Shown piece after piece: positions 8,729-14,963 of a stretch of 64,000 nucleotides of DNA. Location: positions 682,001 through 746,000 of the forward strand of contig NC_009840.1 in NCBI RefSeq assembly GCF_000018065.1, written 5' to 3'. Below the pieces are notes generated by a model that was not told where the DNA came from, searched no databases, and was given only the letters and a program-made list of their open reading frames with translations. Position 1 is the stretch's first letter. Each line of letters starts with the position of its first letter. The DNA is from Prochlorococcus marinus str. MIT 9215 (GTDB taxonomy: Bacteria; Cyanobacteriota; Cyanobacteriia; PCC-6307; Cyanobiaceae). A program made the position numbers and the translations under genes.

Positions 8729-8827
8729 CTATATATGTTCTAATTGATTTGAACAAAACACTGCGTATCTAATGTGTGCGGTTTGATGAACATATTGGTA
8801 CGGAAAGAGGTATGTTTTTTTAGCCAT
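8729..8827 (-). CDS. Possible 32-residue peptide
   Basis: MAKKTYLFPYQYVHQTAHI and so on, rich in Tyr and His. It lies 29 bp upstream of the 45-residue gene on the same strand. Supported only by the open frame and its position. Confidence 0.3.
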   Translation of the reverse strand: MAKKTYLFPYQYVHQTAHIRYAVFCSNQLEHI

Positions 8828-8927
8828 TTAAATCTATTGCTGACTTAGATTAAAAACATGGTTGTCATGAGTCGGTTGCGTTGCTACAACTGAAATCAAC
8901 CATAAACTTTAAATTGCATTTAATAAA

Positions 8928-9110
8928 ATGACTTACTACAGTTGCTTTGATCAAAAAGGAAACATAATTGCTCGCTGTCAGACTAAAGAAGATATAAATG
9001 TTCTTAAGAAAATGGGCAGACCAATAATGGAAATAAAAGAAATGAGAAAAGAGGAATCAGTTGTTTGTTCTCTAACTGGTAGTCCATCCGATTACAACGA
9101 AGATTTTTAA
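8928..9110 (+). CDS. 60-residue unknown protein
   Basis: Begins MTYYSCFDQKGNIIARCQTKED and has a charged helix (KEMRKEES) in the middle. Three cysteines are at residues 6, 17 and 47. The Y-x-C-FD-KGN-IARC opening looks like a compact beta hairpin. No family recognised. It is followed after four bases by the small gene at 9115. Confidence 0.5.
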   Translation: MTYYSCFDQKGNIIARCQTKEDINVLKKMGRPIMEIKEMRKEESVVCSLTGSPSDYNEDF

Positions 9111-9114
9111 GAGT

Positions 9115-9246
9115 ATGACTCAAAGAACACTTCAATTAAATCAACATGGAAGATCAGTAGTTCTTTTGTTGGTTGCATTGAATAGCATTTGTACTTTCTT
9201 TTCTACTTTTGAAAAAGCATTAACTGATCGTGAAAGAGTGAGATAA
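9115..9246 (+). CDS. 43-residue membrane peptide
   Basis: MTQRTLQLNQHGRS, then a hydrophobic stretch VVLLLVALNSICTFFSTF (about 15-32), then a charged tail. It starts four bases after the previous stop and ends shortly before an intrinsic terminator, so 8928-9246 looks like a two-gene transcript. Function unknown. Confidence 0.5.
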   Translation: MTQRTLQLNQHGRSVVLLLVALNSICTFFSTFEKALTDRERVR

Positions 9247-9298
9247 AAATATTTAGTTATTTGTGGATTAACAGTAAATCAATAAAATTTAAGACATA

Positions 9299-9329
9299 AA
9301 AAAAGACCCTATTACAGGTCTTTTTTTAA
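9299..9329 (+). terminator. Intrinsic terminator
   Basis: AAGACC (9304-9309) pairs with GGTCTT (9318-9323) around an 8-base loop and is followed by a run of T. A-runs on the other side would let it also work in reverse. It closes the 8928-9246 transcript. Confidence 0.7.
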
Positions 9330-9717
9330 TGGTGACGACAGAAAGGAGATCTATTTGATAATCAGATTAAGAATTTTCTTAGAAATTAGTTTTGTAAGTA
9401 AAAGTGATTACTCACTTCTTCATGCTTTACAAACGACTTAATTTTTAAGATAGTTCAGAATTAATCCCGAAAGTTTAATTTCTGATCACTTAACTTACTT
9501 TCCGTAAAGGTTAGAAAAGTTAATTTACCTTGGTGTTGCAGACCATTGGTTAGTGAAGATCTAATTGGTCAACCTTGGTCGAGTCGATCACCAGAACTGT
9601 CGTATAGATAAAGTAATCGGTTTCGAATATTTTGCATGAATCCTTAAGATTGATTTAATCATGATTAATTAAATCTTTAATCATCAGACCACATCATATC
9701 TTAGTAAGTGTTTCAAT
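9330..9717. other. Gene-free spacer with a possible structured RNA
   Basis: No ORF I can support. Within it, 9541-9595 is richer in G+C and folds into two adjacent hairpins: GACCA/TGGTC with TTAG/CTAA inside (9541-9570), and TGGT/ACCA (9576-9593). There is no obvious terminator downstream. The remainder is plain AT-rich sequence. Confidence 0.3.
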
Positions 9718-9909
9718 TTATTCAACTGGAGTTAGTGAATAACAAATGTCTTTATAACCATTTTCTTTATCCCACTCTTTCATCTCTGGAGTACTTGTAG
9801 CAGCAGCAAATCCTTCTAAATCTTTGACTTTAAGTATCAAGTGGCTTAAATGGTCATTTACCTTGATGAGTGCAAATAATTTCTTGCCAAAATACTTGAC
9901 GATCCATTT
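9718..9909 (-). pseudogene. N-terminally truncated gene remnant
   Basis: A 63-codon open frame with protein-like content (KKLFALIKVNDHLSHLI, then VKDLEGFAAATSTPEMKEWD, ending CYSLTPVE) but no start codon before the upstream TAG at 9910-9912. The only in-frame TTG would leave about 40 residues. The sequence looks like the C-terminal half of a small ferredoxin-like (DUF3303-style) domain. The front of the gene seems to have been replaced by the promoter of the 9949 operon. Confidence 0.5.
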
Positions 9910-9940
9910 CTAATGTGTATAGTAGTAGTACGCATGTATT
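9896..9940 (+). promoter_or_regulatory. SOS-type promoter with LexA box (locus 2)
   Basis: -35 TTGACG (9896-9901), a 16-bp spacer, -10 TATAGT (9918-9923), then AGTACGCATGTATT (9927-9940), eight bases before the ATG at 9949. The left half-site AGTAC is perfect; the right half is TGTATT instead of TGTACT. Element order and spacing match the promoters at 7102 and 12355. Confidence 0.65.
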
Positions 9941-9948
9941 GCTAACTA

Positions 9949-10248
9949 ATGACTTTAGGAGGAGCTAATGTTTGGACTAATTTTTCTTACGGTTATCGTA
10001 ATGAGTCACCAAGTGGTTGGTTGCTTAGCCCAGATCGCAGCAGATTAATTTTATTTATAAGGAATAAAAAATCTCCAAGAAATAGTATGAGAATCTTTGC
10101 TCATACATATTATGCAAATGATCTTGGTGAGCCAATGGCAATTAAGTCTTCCACTCAAATGTATTTGGATAATGCTTGGGATAAATGGCATGACCTTCAA
10201 TTAGAAGGTTGGACTTTTGAAGAACTTGAATTACCTGAATCTGTATGA
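9949..10248 (+). CDS. DUF1651-type protein, copy 1
   Basis: 99 residues. Opening MTLGGANVWTNF, then PSGWLLSPD, LILF, a YANDLGEPMAIK segment, and the closing pattern A-x2-W-x2-L-x3-GW. This layout is what I know as DUF1651, a family of Prochlorococcus and marine Synechococcus with no known function. The paralogue at 12407 shares the opening, the YAN-LGEP motif and the end. It is the first gene of a three-gene overlapping operon controlled by the LexA-type box. Confidence 0.75.
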   Translation: MTLGGANVWTNFSYGYRNESPSGWLLSPDRSRLILFIRNKKSPRNSMRIFAHTYYANDLGEPMAIKSSTQMYLDNAWDKWHDLQLEGWTFEELELPESV

Positions 10249-10385
10249 CTAACTTAAATCCAATCAAAAAGAAACTATCAAAAGCAGATAGAAAGATATC
10301 TATACAAGACCCATCAAAATTATTAGCAGAATTTTTTAATGGTGTTGTCATTGAACTCGATGAAGAATATAAATATGACTCATAA
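10245..10385 (+). CDS. 46-residue unknown protein in DUF1651 operon
   Basis: MTNLNPIKKKLSKADRKI, then SIQDPSKLLAEFFNGVV and an acidic end. Its ATG overlaps the stop of the DUF1651 gene (ATGA), so it is probably translated by coupling. Basic N-terminus, acidic C-terminus, no known family. Confidence 0.6.
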   Translation: MTNLNPIKKKLSKADRKISIQDPSKLLAEFFNGVVIELDEEYKYDS

Positions 10386-10524
10386 AGAATTGATAGATCA
10401 AGTTTCCGCAAATTTATTTAAACAAAGTGGAAAGTTAGAAAGCAGAAGATCTTGGTTGGCAATGAGAAATTATCTCGAACAATTAGATAGCGAACAACTT
10501 AAATCCATTCTTAAGGATCACTGA
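10375..10524 (+). CDS. 49-residue unknown helical protein, third gene of operon
   Basis: Starts MTHKELIDQVSANLFKQSG at 10375, inside the end of the previous gene (11-base overlap). The frame extends upstream to 10339, but that would overlap the preceding gene further. Predicted all-helical (RRSWLAMRNYLEQLDSEQLKSIL). Function unknown. Confidence 0.55.
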   Translation: MTHKELIDQVSANLFKQSGKLESRRSWLAMRNYLEQLDSEQLKSILKDH

Positions 10525-10552
10525 TGATTTAAAAACTTTGTTGATGAATTAT

Positions 10553-10666
10553 TTATTTAGTTTTTATTTTTTTCTTAATTCTTAGAAAACCGTAAGTTGC
10601 AAAGCCAACCAAAAACATATCCAAGTAAATATGCCAAGGAGGAAAAATCTGGTTTATTAATTCCAT
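10553..10666 (-). CDS. 37-residue membrane peptide after the ligase fragment
   Basis: MELINQIFPPWHIYLDMFLVG, then FATYGFLRIKKK: one membrane span with a basic tail, positive end probably cytoplasmic. Its ATG shares a base with the stop of the ligase gene (TAATG), so it is the last gene of the 11910-10553 transcript. Unknown function. Confidence 0.5.
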   Translation of the reverse strand: MELINQIFPPWHIYLDMFLVGFATYGFLRIKKKIKTK

Positions 10667-11415
10667 TAACGTTTTATTGCCACTTGCCAATAAGGATAAT
10701 CTAAATTTGATTTTTCTCTAATCAATTGTAACTTTCTAGAATTTATTTTTACTACTATTCCATCTGTTGGATATTTACTAAAAAGCTTCCCCTCTAGCCA
10801 TTGTTTTCGAAATACTTCAACTTGGCTCGTAAAGTTGCATGAAATATCCTGAGGGATCGTGAAGCCAAGCTTTGAAAGATTTTTTTTGGACTCATATTGG
10901 TTAAGTGTTGAATTAAGTATTTGAAATGCGCAGAAGCTAAGTCTTTCAGAAAATCCTTCTTTAGCTCTTAGAAATCCAGAAGCGATTCTCTGGGAGATAT
11001 TTGGACTTTGGTTGGGTGCATATAATTCACCTCTAACTTGAAGAACTCCTCGTAAAGGGAGATTATTGGGAATGTCTTGGACTTTAATAAGTTTACTAGT
11101 GATGTCTACCCCTTTTCTTGAAATTGCTTTCTCCAAGGTTCCATCCCTATATTGCAAAGCAACAGCACAACCATCAATTTTTGGTTCAATTAATAATCTG
11201 GTATCTACTAATAATCCTTTCAAAAATTCATCTATTGAATCCTTTTCTAATGAAGGTAAAACTAGTTTATTTTTCTTTTTAAAGTAATCACAATTAGGGT
11301 TTGTCCTTAATAAATTTTTTTCAAGTTGGTCGAACTGCTTATCAGAGATTAAAGCATTACCATTTCTATAATTATCGTCATACCATTCAATTCGTTCTTC
11401 TAAATAAGTCTTCAT
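10666..11415 (-). CDS. Short NAD-dependent DNA ligase, adenylation part only
   Basis: 249 residues against about 670-690 for normal LigA. The N-terminal Ia-like segment (YDDNYRNG-ALISDKQFDQLE, about 12-32) that holds NMN is present, as is the nucleotidyltransferase domain: EPKIDG with the AMP-accepting Lys79, VRGELY (127-132), DGIVVK (218-223) and a final YWQVAIK. Everything after the adenylation domain (OB fold, zinc finger, HhH, BRCT) is missing. The frame is intact and embedded in an operon, so this looks like a maintained short form, not decay. It could adenylate itself, but sealing would need partner domains. Similar minimal ligases occur in some phages. The chromosomal LigA is presumably elsewhere. 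Confidence 0.8.
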   Translation of the reverse strand: MKTYLEERIEWYDDNYRNGNALISDKQFDQLEKNLLRTNPNCDYFKKKNKLVLPSLEKDSIDEFLKGLLVDTRLLIEPKIDGCAVALQYRDGTLEKAISRKGVDITSKLIKVQDIPNNLPLRGVLQVRGELYAPNQSPNISQRIASGFLRAKEGFSERLSFCAFQILNSTLNQYESKKNLSKLGFTIPQDISCNFTSQVEVFRKQWLEGKLFSKYPTDGIVVKINSRKLQLIREKSNLDYPYWQVAIKR

Positions 11416-11622
11416 TTAATACGATGGCTTAAGTTTTTGGTCAGGTATCCAACTTGGTTTATCTATAATCCATTTTTCTCTATCTTCATATTTAACAGTC
11501 CATAAAAGAAATGAAGAAATTTCTTTTAGTGTTATACCAACCAAATATCTTGTTTTTGGACTTATTGATATAAATCCAAATAACAATATTAATAAAATAA
11601 GTTTAAAAATACCTTTAATCAT
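11416..11622 (-). CDS. 68-residue membrane protein, upstream of ligase fragment
   Basis: MIKGIFKLILLILLFGFISI, then a short loop and a polar tail ending IPDQKLKPSY. One N-terminal membrane span. It is joined directly to the ligase ORF (stop followed at once by ATG). No recognised family. Confidence 0.55.
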   Translation of the reverse strand: MIKGIFKLILLILLFGFISISPKTRYLVGITLKEISSFLLWTVKYEDREKWIIDKPSWIPDQKLKPSY

Positions 11623-11652
11623 TAAAAACTCAGCATAATTTTTGCGAACTTT

Positions 11653-11910
11653 TTAATTAATGCAATTCTTATAACCTTCAATCTTTGCTAGTTCATCAAT
11701 ATTCAAACCTGTTTCTTCTAGTAAAGTTTCTCCTATATCGTCCTTATTAAATTTAGTTAAAGCTCCTTTAGTAGAGTACTTAATACATTGGTTTTTGTAT
11801 TTTGCTTCTTTCACAACAGGAGATAAATAAAAACCAAACAAGATGATAAAAGCACCATAGGTTACAACTTTTCTATGGTTTTTCCACCATTGATAAAATT
11901 TATTGGACAC
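11653..11910 (-). CDS. 85-residue single-span membrane protein
   Basis: GTG start. A basic N-terminus (KNHRK) precedes a membrane span (VVTYGAFIILFGFYLSPVV, about 15-33) and a soluble tail with two cysteines (NQCIKY and YKNCIN). The layout recalls the C-terminal part of the protein at 39244-39681, which also has a span, an N-C motif and a late cysteine; relatedness is unproven. It heads the transcript through 11622, the ligase and 10666. Confidence 0.55.
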   Translation of the reverse strand: MSNKFYQWWKNHRKVVTYGAFIILFGFYLSPVVKEAKYKNQCIKYSTKGALTKFNKDDIGETLLEETGLNIDELAKIEGYKNCIN

Positions 11911-11984
11911 GAAAAATAAATGACTATTTTCTATTTTAAATTGACTGTCAACAAATTACTTTAGAAATTTAAGGATTGGTTAAT

Positions 11985-12287
11985 TTATTGTTTTTCATTA
12001 ATAGTTTTAACCCAAGAATAATATCTTGATTTTCTAATTCTTTGCTCTTTCGAGACTAATCTATCCGCAGATTCTAGGGGTGATTCTCCTGTCTCAACTT
12101 TTGTTGTAATAGAAATACCAAAACCTTTTGCTTCAATTTTTGCAATGCCACCCTCTAAAAAAAATATAAAAGACCAACCCTTGTTCCATCCTAAATAGAA
12201 GGGATTTCGATACATTGCATTTTTTTTGAGATACTCTTTAAATGATATTTTCCTTTTCAAGGAGTTACTTGTATTGACTATTACCAA
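11985..12287 (-). CDS. 100-residue unknown protein
   Basis: TTG start; a later start near residue 25 (MYRNPFYLGWNKGWSF) is possible. The middle is a beta-rich block (FFLEGGIAKIEAKGFGISITTKVE), followed by a helical end with many arginines. No family recognised. It is divergent from the second DUF1651 operon, with 119 bp between. Confidence 0.45.
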   Translation of the reverse strand: MVIVNTSNSLKRKISFKEYLKKNAMYRNPFYLGWNKGWSFIFFLEGGIAKIEAKGFGISITTKVETGESPLESADRLVSKEQRIRKSRYYSWVKTINEKQ

Positions 12288-12354
12288 ATAAGAAGTTTAT
12301 GGCTGATTATTTTTGGAAAGTAATTTTAGTATTTAAATATTACCAGAGGAACAC

Positions 12355-12400
12355 TTGACGTCTACGAGTAGTACATTTATATTAGTAGTACAACTGTATT
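12355..12400 (+). promoter_or_regulatory. SOS-type promoter with LexA box (locus 3)
   Basis: -35 TTGACG (12355-12360), a 17-bp spacer, -10 TATATT (12378-12383), then AGTACAACTGTATT (12387-12400), six bases before the ATG. A weaker half-box, AGTACATTTATATT, overlaps the spacer and -10 (12370-12383), so two repressor dimers might bind. Confidence 0.7.
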
Positions 12401-12406
12401 ATCTTA

Positions 12407-12697
12407 ATGACTTCAGGAGTTGCTAATGTTCGGACTTGTTTTTATCGTGGCAGTCTTATTGACCCCCCAACTGGCTGGTTATTTAACAAAAAAAGTGGTT
12501 TATTAATTTTTTTTGAAAGTTATCAGAAATCTGTATCTAATAACTTAAAAGTCTATACTCACCTTTTCTATGCAAACGAATTAGGTGAACCAGCCCAAAT
12601 TAAAAACTCAAGACTTCATTCTATTGAGTGTGCTTGTGAAACATGGGATGAATTAATTTCAAGAGGTTGGCAAATTGTTACTAATAAATTCCAGTAA
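12407..12697 (+). CDS. DUF1651-type protein, copy 2
   Basis: 96 residues, paralogue of the 9949 product: MTSGVANVRT opening, PPTGWLFNKKSGLLIFF, YANELGEPAQIKNSR and the terminal A-x2-W-x2-L-x3-GW. It is the first gene of a two-gene operon with the four-cysteine protein. Expected to be induced by DNA damage through the box in front of it; this is inference. Confidence 0.75.
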   Translation: MTSGVANVRTCFYRGSLIDPPTGWLFNKKSGLLIFFESYQKSVSNNLKVYTHLFYANELGEPAQIKNSRLHSIECACETWDELISRGWQIVTNKFQ

Positions 12698-12699
12698 TC

Positions 12700-12957
12700 A
12701 TGATCAAGGTAAATCCGTCAAAATGGGAATATCTAAAAGAATCTACCCTAAAACGAAAACGAACAAAGATTTGTATTACTTGCAATCACTTTCGCTACAG
12801 CACTACAGAAAATTTTGCTACTGTCTTGACCTGTCCAAGATACGAAAAACGAATACCACAGGGTGATCATTTACTTAAAGGTTGTGAATATTGGCAAAAA
12901 ATAGGACGATATTTTCTCCTGAATTATCTTAATGATTCTCTCATTAAACATCTCTAG
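12700..12957 (+). CDS. Small four-cysteine protein, copy 2
   Basis: 85 residues. It shares KICITCNHFRYSTT, LTCP and IPQGDHL-KGC-YW with the protein at 6866-7096. Cys25, Cys28, Cys45 and Cys62 line up with four of its five cysteines, so these four are the likely metal ligands. The tail after residue 67 is unrelated to copy 1. The ATG comes two bases after the DUF1651 stop. Unknown function. Confidence 0.8.
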   Translation: MIKVNPSKWEYLKESTLKRKRTKICITCNHFRYSTTENFATVLTCPRYEKRIPQGDHLLKGCEYWQKIGRYFLLNYLNDSLIKHL

Positions 12958-13032
12958 GTAGAGATATTTAATTATGTAAACAAAGCATTATTTTATACAA
13001 CTTAAAAAATTCTTTTTAAGTAATTTTAAGTC

Positions 13033-13134
13033 ATGATTCAATTTTACTTTTCGATATTTTTATTAGTTGTGCTTACATTTTTTGCACTTTTATTAGATGC
13101 ACCAGAATTGGCTTCTTTAATTCAAACATTTTAA
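13033..13134 (+). CDS. 33-residue hydrophobic peptide
   Basis: MIQFYFSIFLLVVLTFFALL, then a short acidic tail (DAPELASLIQTF). A single membrane span. It is followed within 10 bases by an intrinsic terminator, which supports a real transcript end. No known photosystem peptide matches. Confidence 0.45.
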   Translation: MIQFYFSIFLLVVLTFFALLLDAPELASLIQTF

Positions 13135-13141
13135 AAAATAA

Positions 13142-13172
13142 TAAATCAGCATTTTTACTGATTTACTTTCTT
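13142..13172 (+). terminator. Intrinsic terminator
   Basis: TAAATCAG (13142-13149) pairs with CTGATTTA (13158-13165) around an 8-base T-rich loop and is followed by a T-rich stretch. Confidence 0.6.
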
Positions 13173-13216
13173 TATAAGAAAGGCGTAAGTTTAACTTGTT
13201 GAATAGGAGGGATCTT

Positions 13217-13258
13217 ATGATTGACAGTCCACCAGAGGAGTTAGATCATAAAATTTAA
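13217..13258 (+). CDS. 13-residue micro-ORF with strong RBS
   Basis: ATG at 13217 is preceded by AGGAGGGATCTT, and the product is MIDSPPEELDHKI. A perfect 11-bp terminator hairpin follows 26 bases after the stop. Either a micropeptide or the decoy part of a small RNA of about 120 nt. No other support. Confidence 0.3.
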   Translation: MIDSPPEELDHKI

Positions 13259-13284
13259 ATCTAGATAAAACTAATGCTAAATTT

Positions 13285-13319
13285 GGAATGAATCTTCTAT
13301 TTGAGATTCATTCCTTTTT
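13285..13319 (+). terminator. Perfect 11-bp intrinsic terminator
   Basis: GGAATGAATCT (13285-13295) pairs perfectly with AGATTCATTCC (13304-13314) and is followed by TTTTT. It is the end of the short transcript that carries the 13-codon ORF, or of a small RNA. Confidence 0.8.
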
Positions 13320-13456
13320 AATTTCTTTCTAAAAAATGTGCAATTATGAATATTAAATTTTAAAGTAAAAAATCTGTTCATATTAAGATGATTTGATGCC
13401 AAGTCACTCCTTAGATAGTGGCTAATTTTACCTAAATCCAAAACCAACTCTTTGTT

Positions 13457-13608
13457 CTAAATTTCTTTCCATTCATTCATAATTAGTTTTATTAAACTTT
13501 TAACTTCTAAATTCGAAACATCAGTATCTTTTTGAAGATTTATACAAATAATTTTATATCCTTAAAAGCATTATCTACTAATATTCTTTTTTGATTTGGA
13601 TTAGCCAT
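13457..13608 (-). pseudogene. Frameshifted small gene
   Basis: Starts ATG (MANPNQKRILVDNAFKDIK), then hits a stop. The +1/-1 frame continues smoothly as IICINLQKDTDVSNLEV and ends in MNEWKEI. The total length of 152 bases is not a multiple of three. A one-base change in the AT-rich run near 13550 would explain it. It could be a true pseudogene or a sequencing error. Confidence 0.5.
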
Positions 13609-13614
13609 TGAATT

Positions 13615-13812
13615 TTAAAAAGCTCCATTACAGTTAAAACCACTGCAATTAATGATCCTAAAAATGTTCATAATGAAATTGTGGAATCTTATATCAAAAA
13701 AAAATGCCCAAGTCGTAAATATTGCAAAACCAGAAACAGCAAAAGCAGCATATTGAAGCCAATGCATTCCATAGCTATCAAATCCATTTTTATCAAAATC
13801 AGAATTACTCAA
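13615..13812 (-). CDS. 65-residue membrane protein
   Basis: A polar N-terminus (MSNSDFDKNGFDSYG) precedes one span (WLQYAAFAVSGFAIFTTWAFF, about 18-38). The end, with FNCNGAF, looks untidy and may result from a frameshift after FFFDIRF. It lies just upstream of the frameshifted gene and downstream of the Hli gene on the same strand. Confidence 0.5.
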   Translation of the reverse strand: MSNSDFDKNGFDSYGMHWLQYAAFAVSGFAIFTTWAFFFDIRFHNFIMNIFRIINCSGFNCNGAF

Positions 13813-13912
13813 TTTCTTTTTTTTTTCTTATAATAAAAATTTTTTTTAAAAAAGGAGAGTTTGTTTTGAAGGAGAGATTTATTTCTTCTTGAAACTTTGA
13901 TCTATTAATCTC

Positions 13913-14167
13913 TTAAATAAACCCTGGAATTATCCACCCAAAAAGACCGTAGTTTATTATTAAAGCAAAAAAACCAATCATAGCTAATCTTCCATTTGTT
14001 ATTTCGGCATTTTTCCAATATTTACCCATATAGCTTTTAATTTTTTTCGAATTTTTATCTATCAAGTAATTTGGTTCTAAAGGTTCTTGTAGCCTTTTGA
14101 TGGCGTATAAAGAGAATTGAATTGTGATTGCCACTATAACAACTATAAAACTAGTAAGAGCATCCAT
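13913..14167 (-). CDS. hli: High-light-inducible (Hli) chlorophyll-binding protein
   Basis: 84 residues. The C-terminal helix carries the chlorophyll-binding signature AEITNGRLAMIGFF with Glu55, Asn58 and Arg60. An extra N-terminal hydrophobic segment (about 5-22, FIVVIVAITIQFSLYAI) is unusual for short Hlis and makes this a two-span variant. Hlis sit in thylakoids and protect photosystem II and its assembly intermediates under excess light. Located in the accessory island, where Hli copies are typically found in this genus. Confidence 0.9.
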   Translation of the reverse strand: MDALTSFIVVIVAITIQFSLYAIKRLQEPLEPNYLIDKNSKKIKSYMGKYWKNAEITNGRLAMIGFFALIINYGLFGWIIPGFI

Positions 14168-14523
14168 TTTTAGATTTCATATGTGTTCAATTAGTAGCCA
14201 AAGAGTAAATGACATGTGTATGTATCAAACATTTCCTTATTTCTGCATTATTGACAGAGGAAATCTTTCCTTGAATTATTAAAGAATGTAACATGATTTA
14301 AAAAAAATTAGTATGAATTTTTACTTTTTCTTTGTATTTAACATATTACTAAGACTATAATGAAACATTTATGTAACAAAATGGCAAAGAGTGATGATGT
14401 AATTAAATAATTTGCCTTGAAGTTTTATTTCTCCATGTCAAAGAAAAGGAAAATTTTATGAATTATAAAAATAATGTATTAAAAATGTTATTTACCTCAA
14501 ATAATTTTTAAAAACTGGAATTA
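14168..14523. other. Gene-free spacer upstream of hli
   Basis: No ORF above a few codons that I can support (a nine-codon ATG frame at 14381 is not convincing). The right side of the hli gene must hold its promoter; I could not fix a -35/-10 pair. Otherwise plain AT-rich sequence. Confidence 0.4.
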
Positions 14524-14643
14524 TTATTTCTGATTTATTTCGGGAAGGTAGAATTTATTGCCTAATGTATAACCTATTGACATAAGGACGAACCCAATAA
14601 GTTGAGGTAAATGAGAATTTGCAAGGTAAGTTTTTTCAATCAT
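14524..14643 (-). CDS. 39-residue membrane peptide
   Basis: MIEKTYLANSHLPQ, then LIGFVLMSIGYTLGNKFYL, then a polar end. One weak membrane span. ATG start without Shine-Dalgarno. No known family. Confidence 0.4.
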   Translation of the reverse strand: MIEKTYLANSHLPQLIGFVLMSIGYTLGNKFYLPEINQK

Positions 14644-14694
14644 CTCTCAATCTATAAAATAATATATTAATAAAAAAAAAATAATTCCGTAAAT

Positions 14695-14865
14695 CTATTT
14701 TTTTGATTCTTTAATTTCACCAGATTTTTTTAATGAATTAACAAGTCTTTCATTTTCTGTTTTTAAATTTTCTAATGCAGATTTTGTAAATTGTTCTTTA
14801 GCCTCAAATTTTGCTGAACTTATAACTTTTTTATTGGGAAGTTTTTTCTTCGGTTCTGGCTTCAT
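14695..14865 (-). CDS. 56-residue lysine-rich coiled-coil protein
   Basis: MKPEPKKKLPNKKVISSAKFEAKEQF followed by a heptad-like helix (ALENLKTENERLVNSLKK). Strongly basic. Possibly a small nucleic-acid or ribosome-associated protein, but nothing specific shows this. Confidence 0.45.
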   Translation of the reverse strand: MKPEPKKKLPNKKVISSAKFEAKEQFTKSALENLKTENERLVNSLKKSGEIKESKK

Positions 14866-14963
14866 ATTAAAAAGCTTTTTAAAAATTCTAGAAGTTATTT
14901 TTTTTGTATTAGGTATTATTTTTTACAGTTTTCTGGTTAATAATATTTGTTTACGTAAACAAA

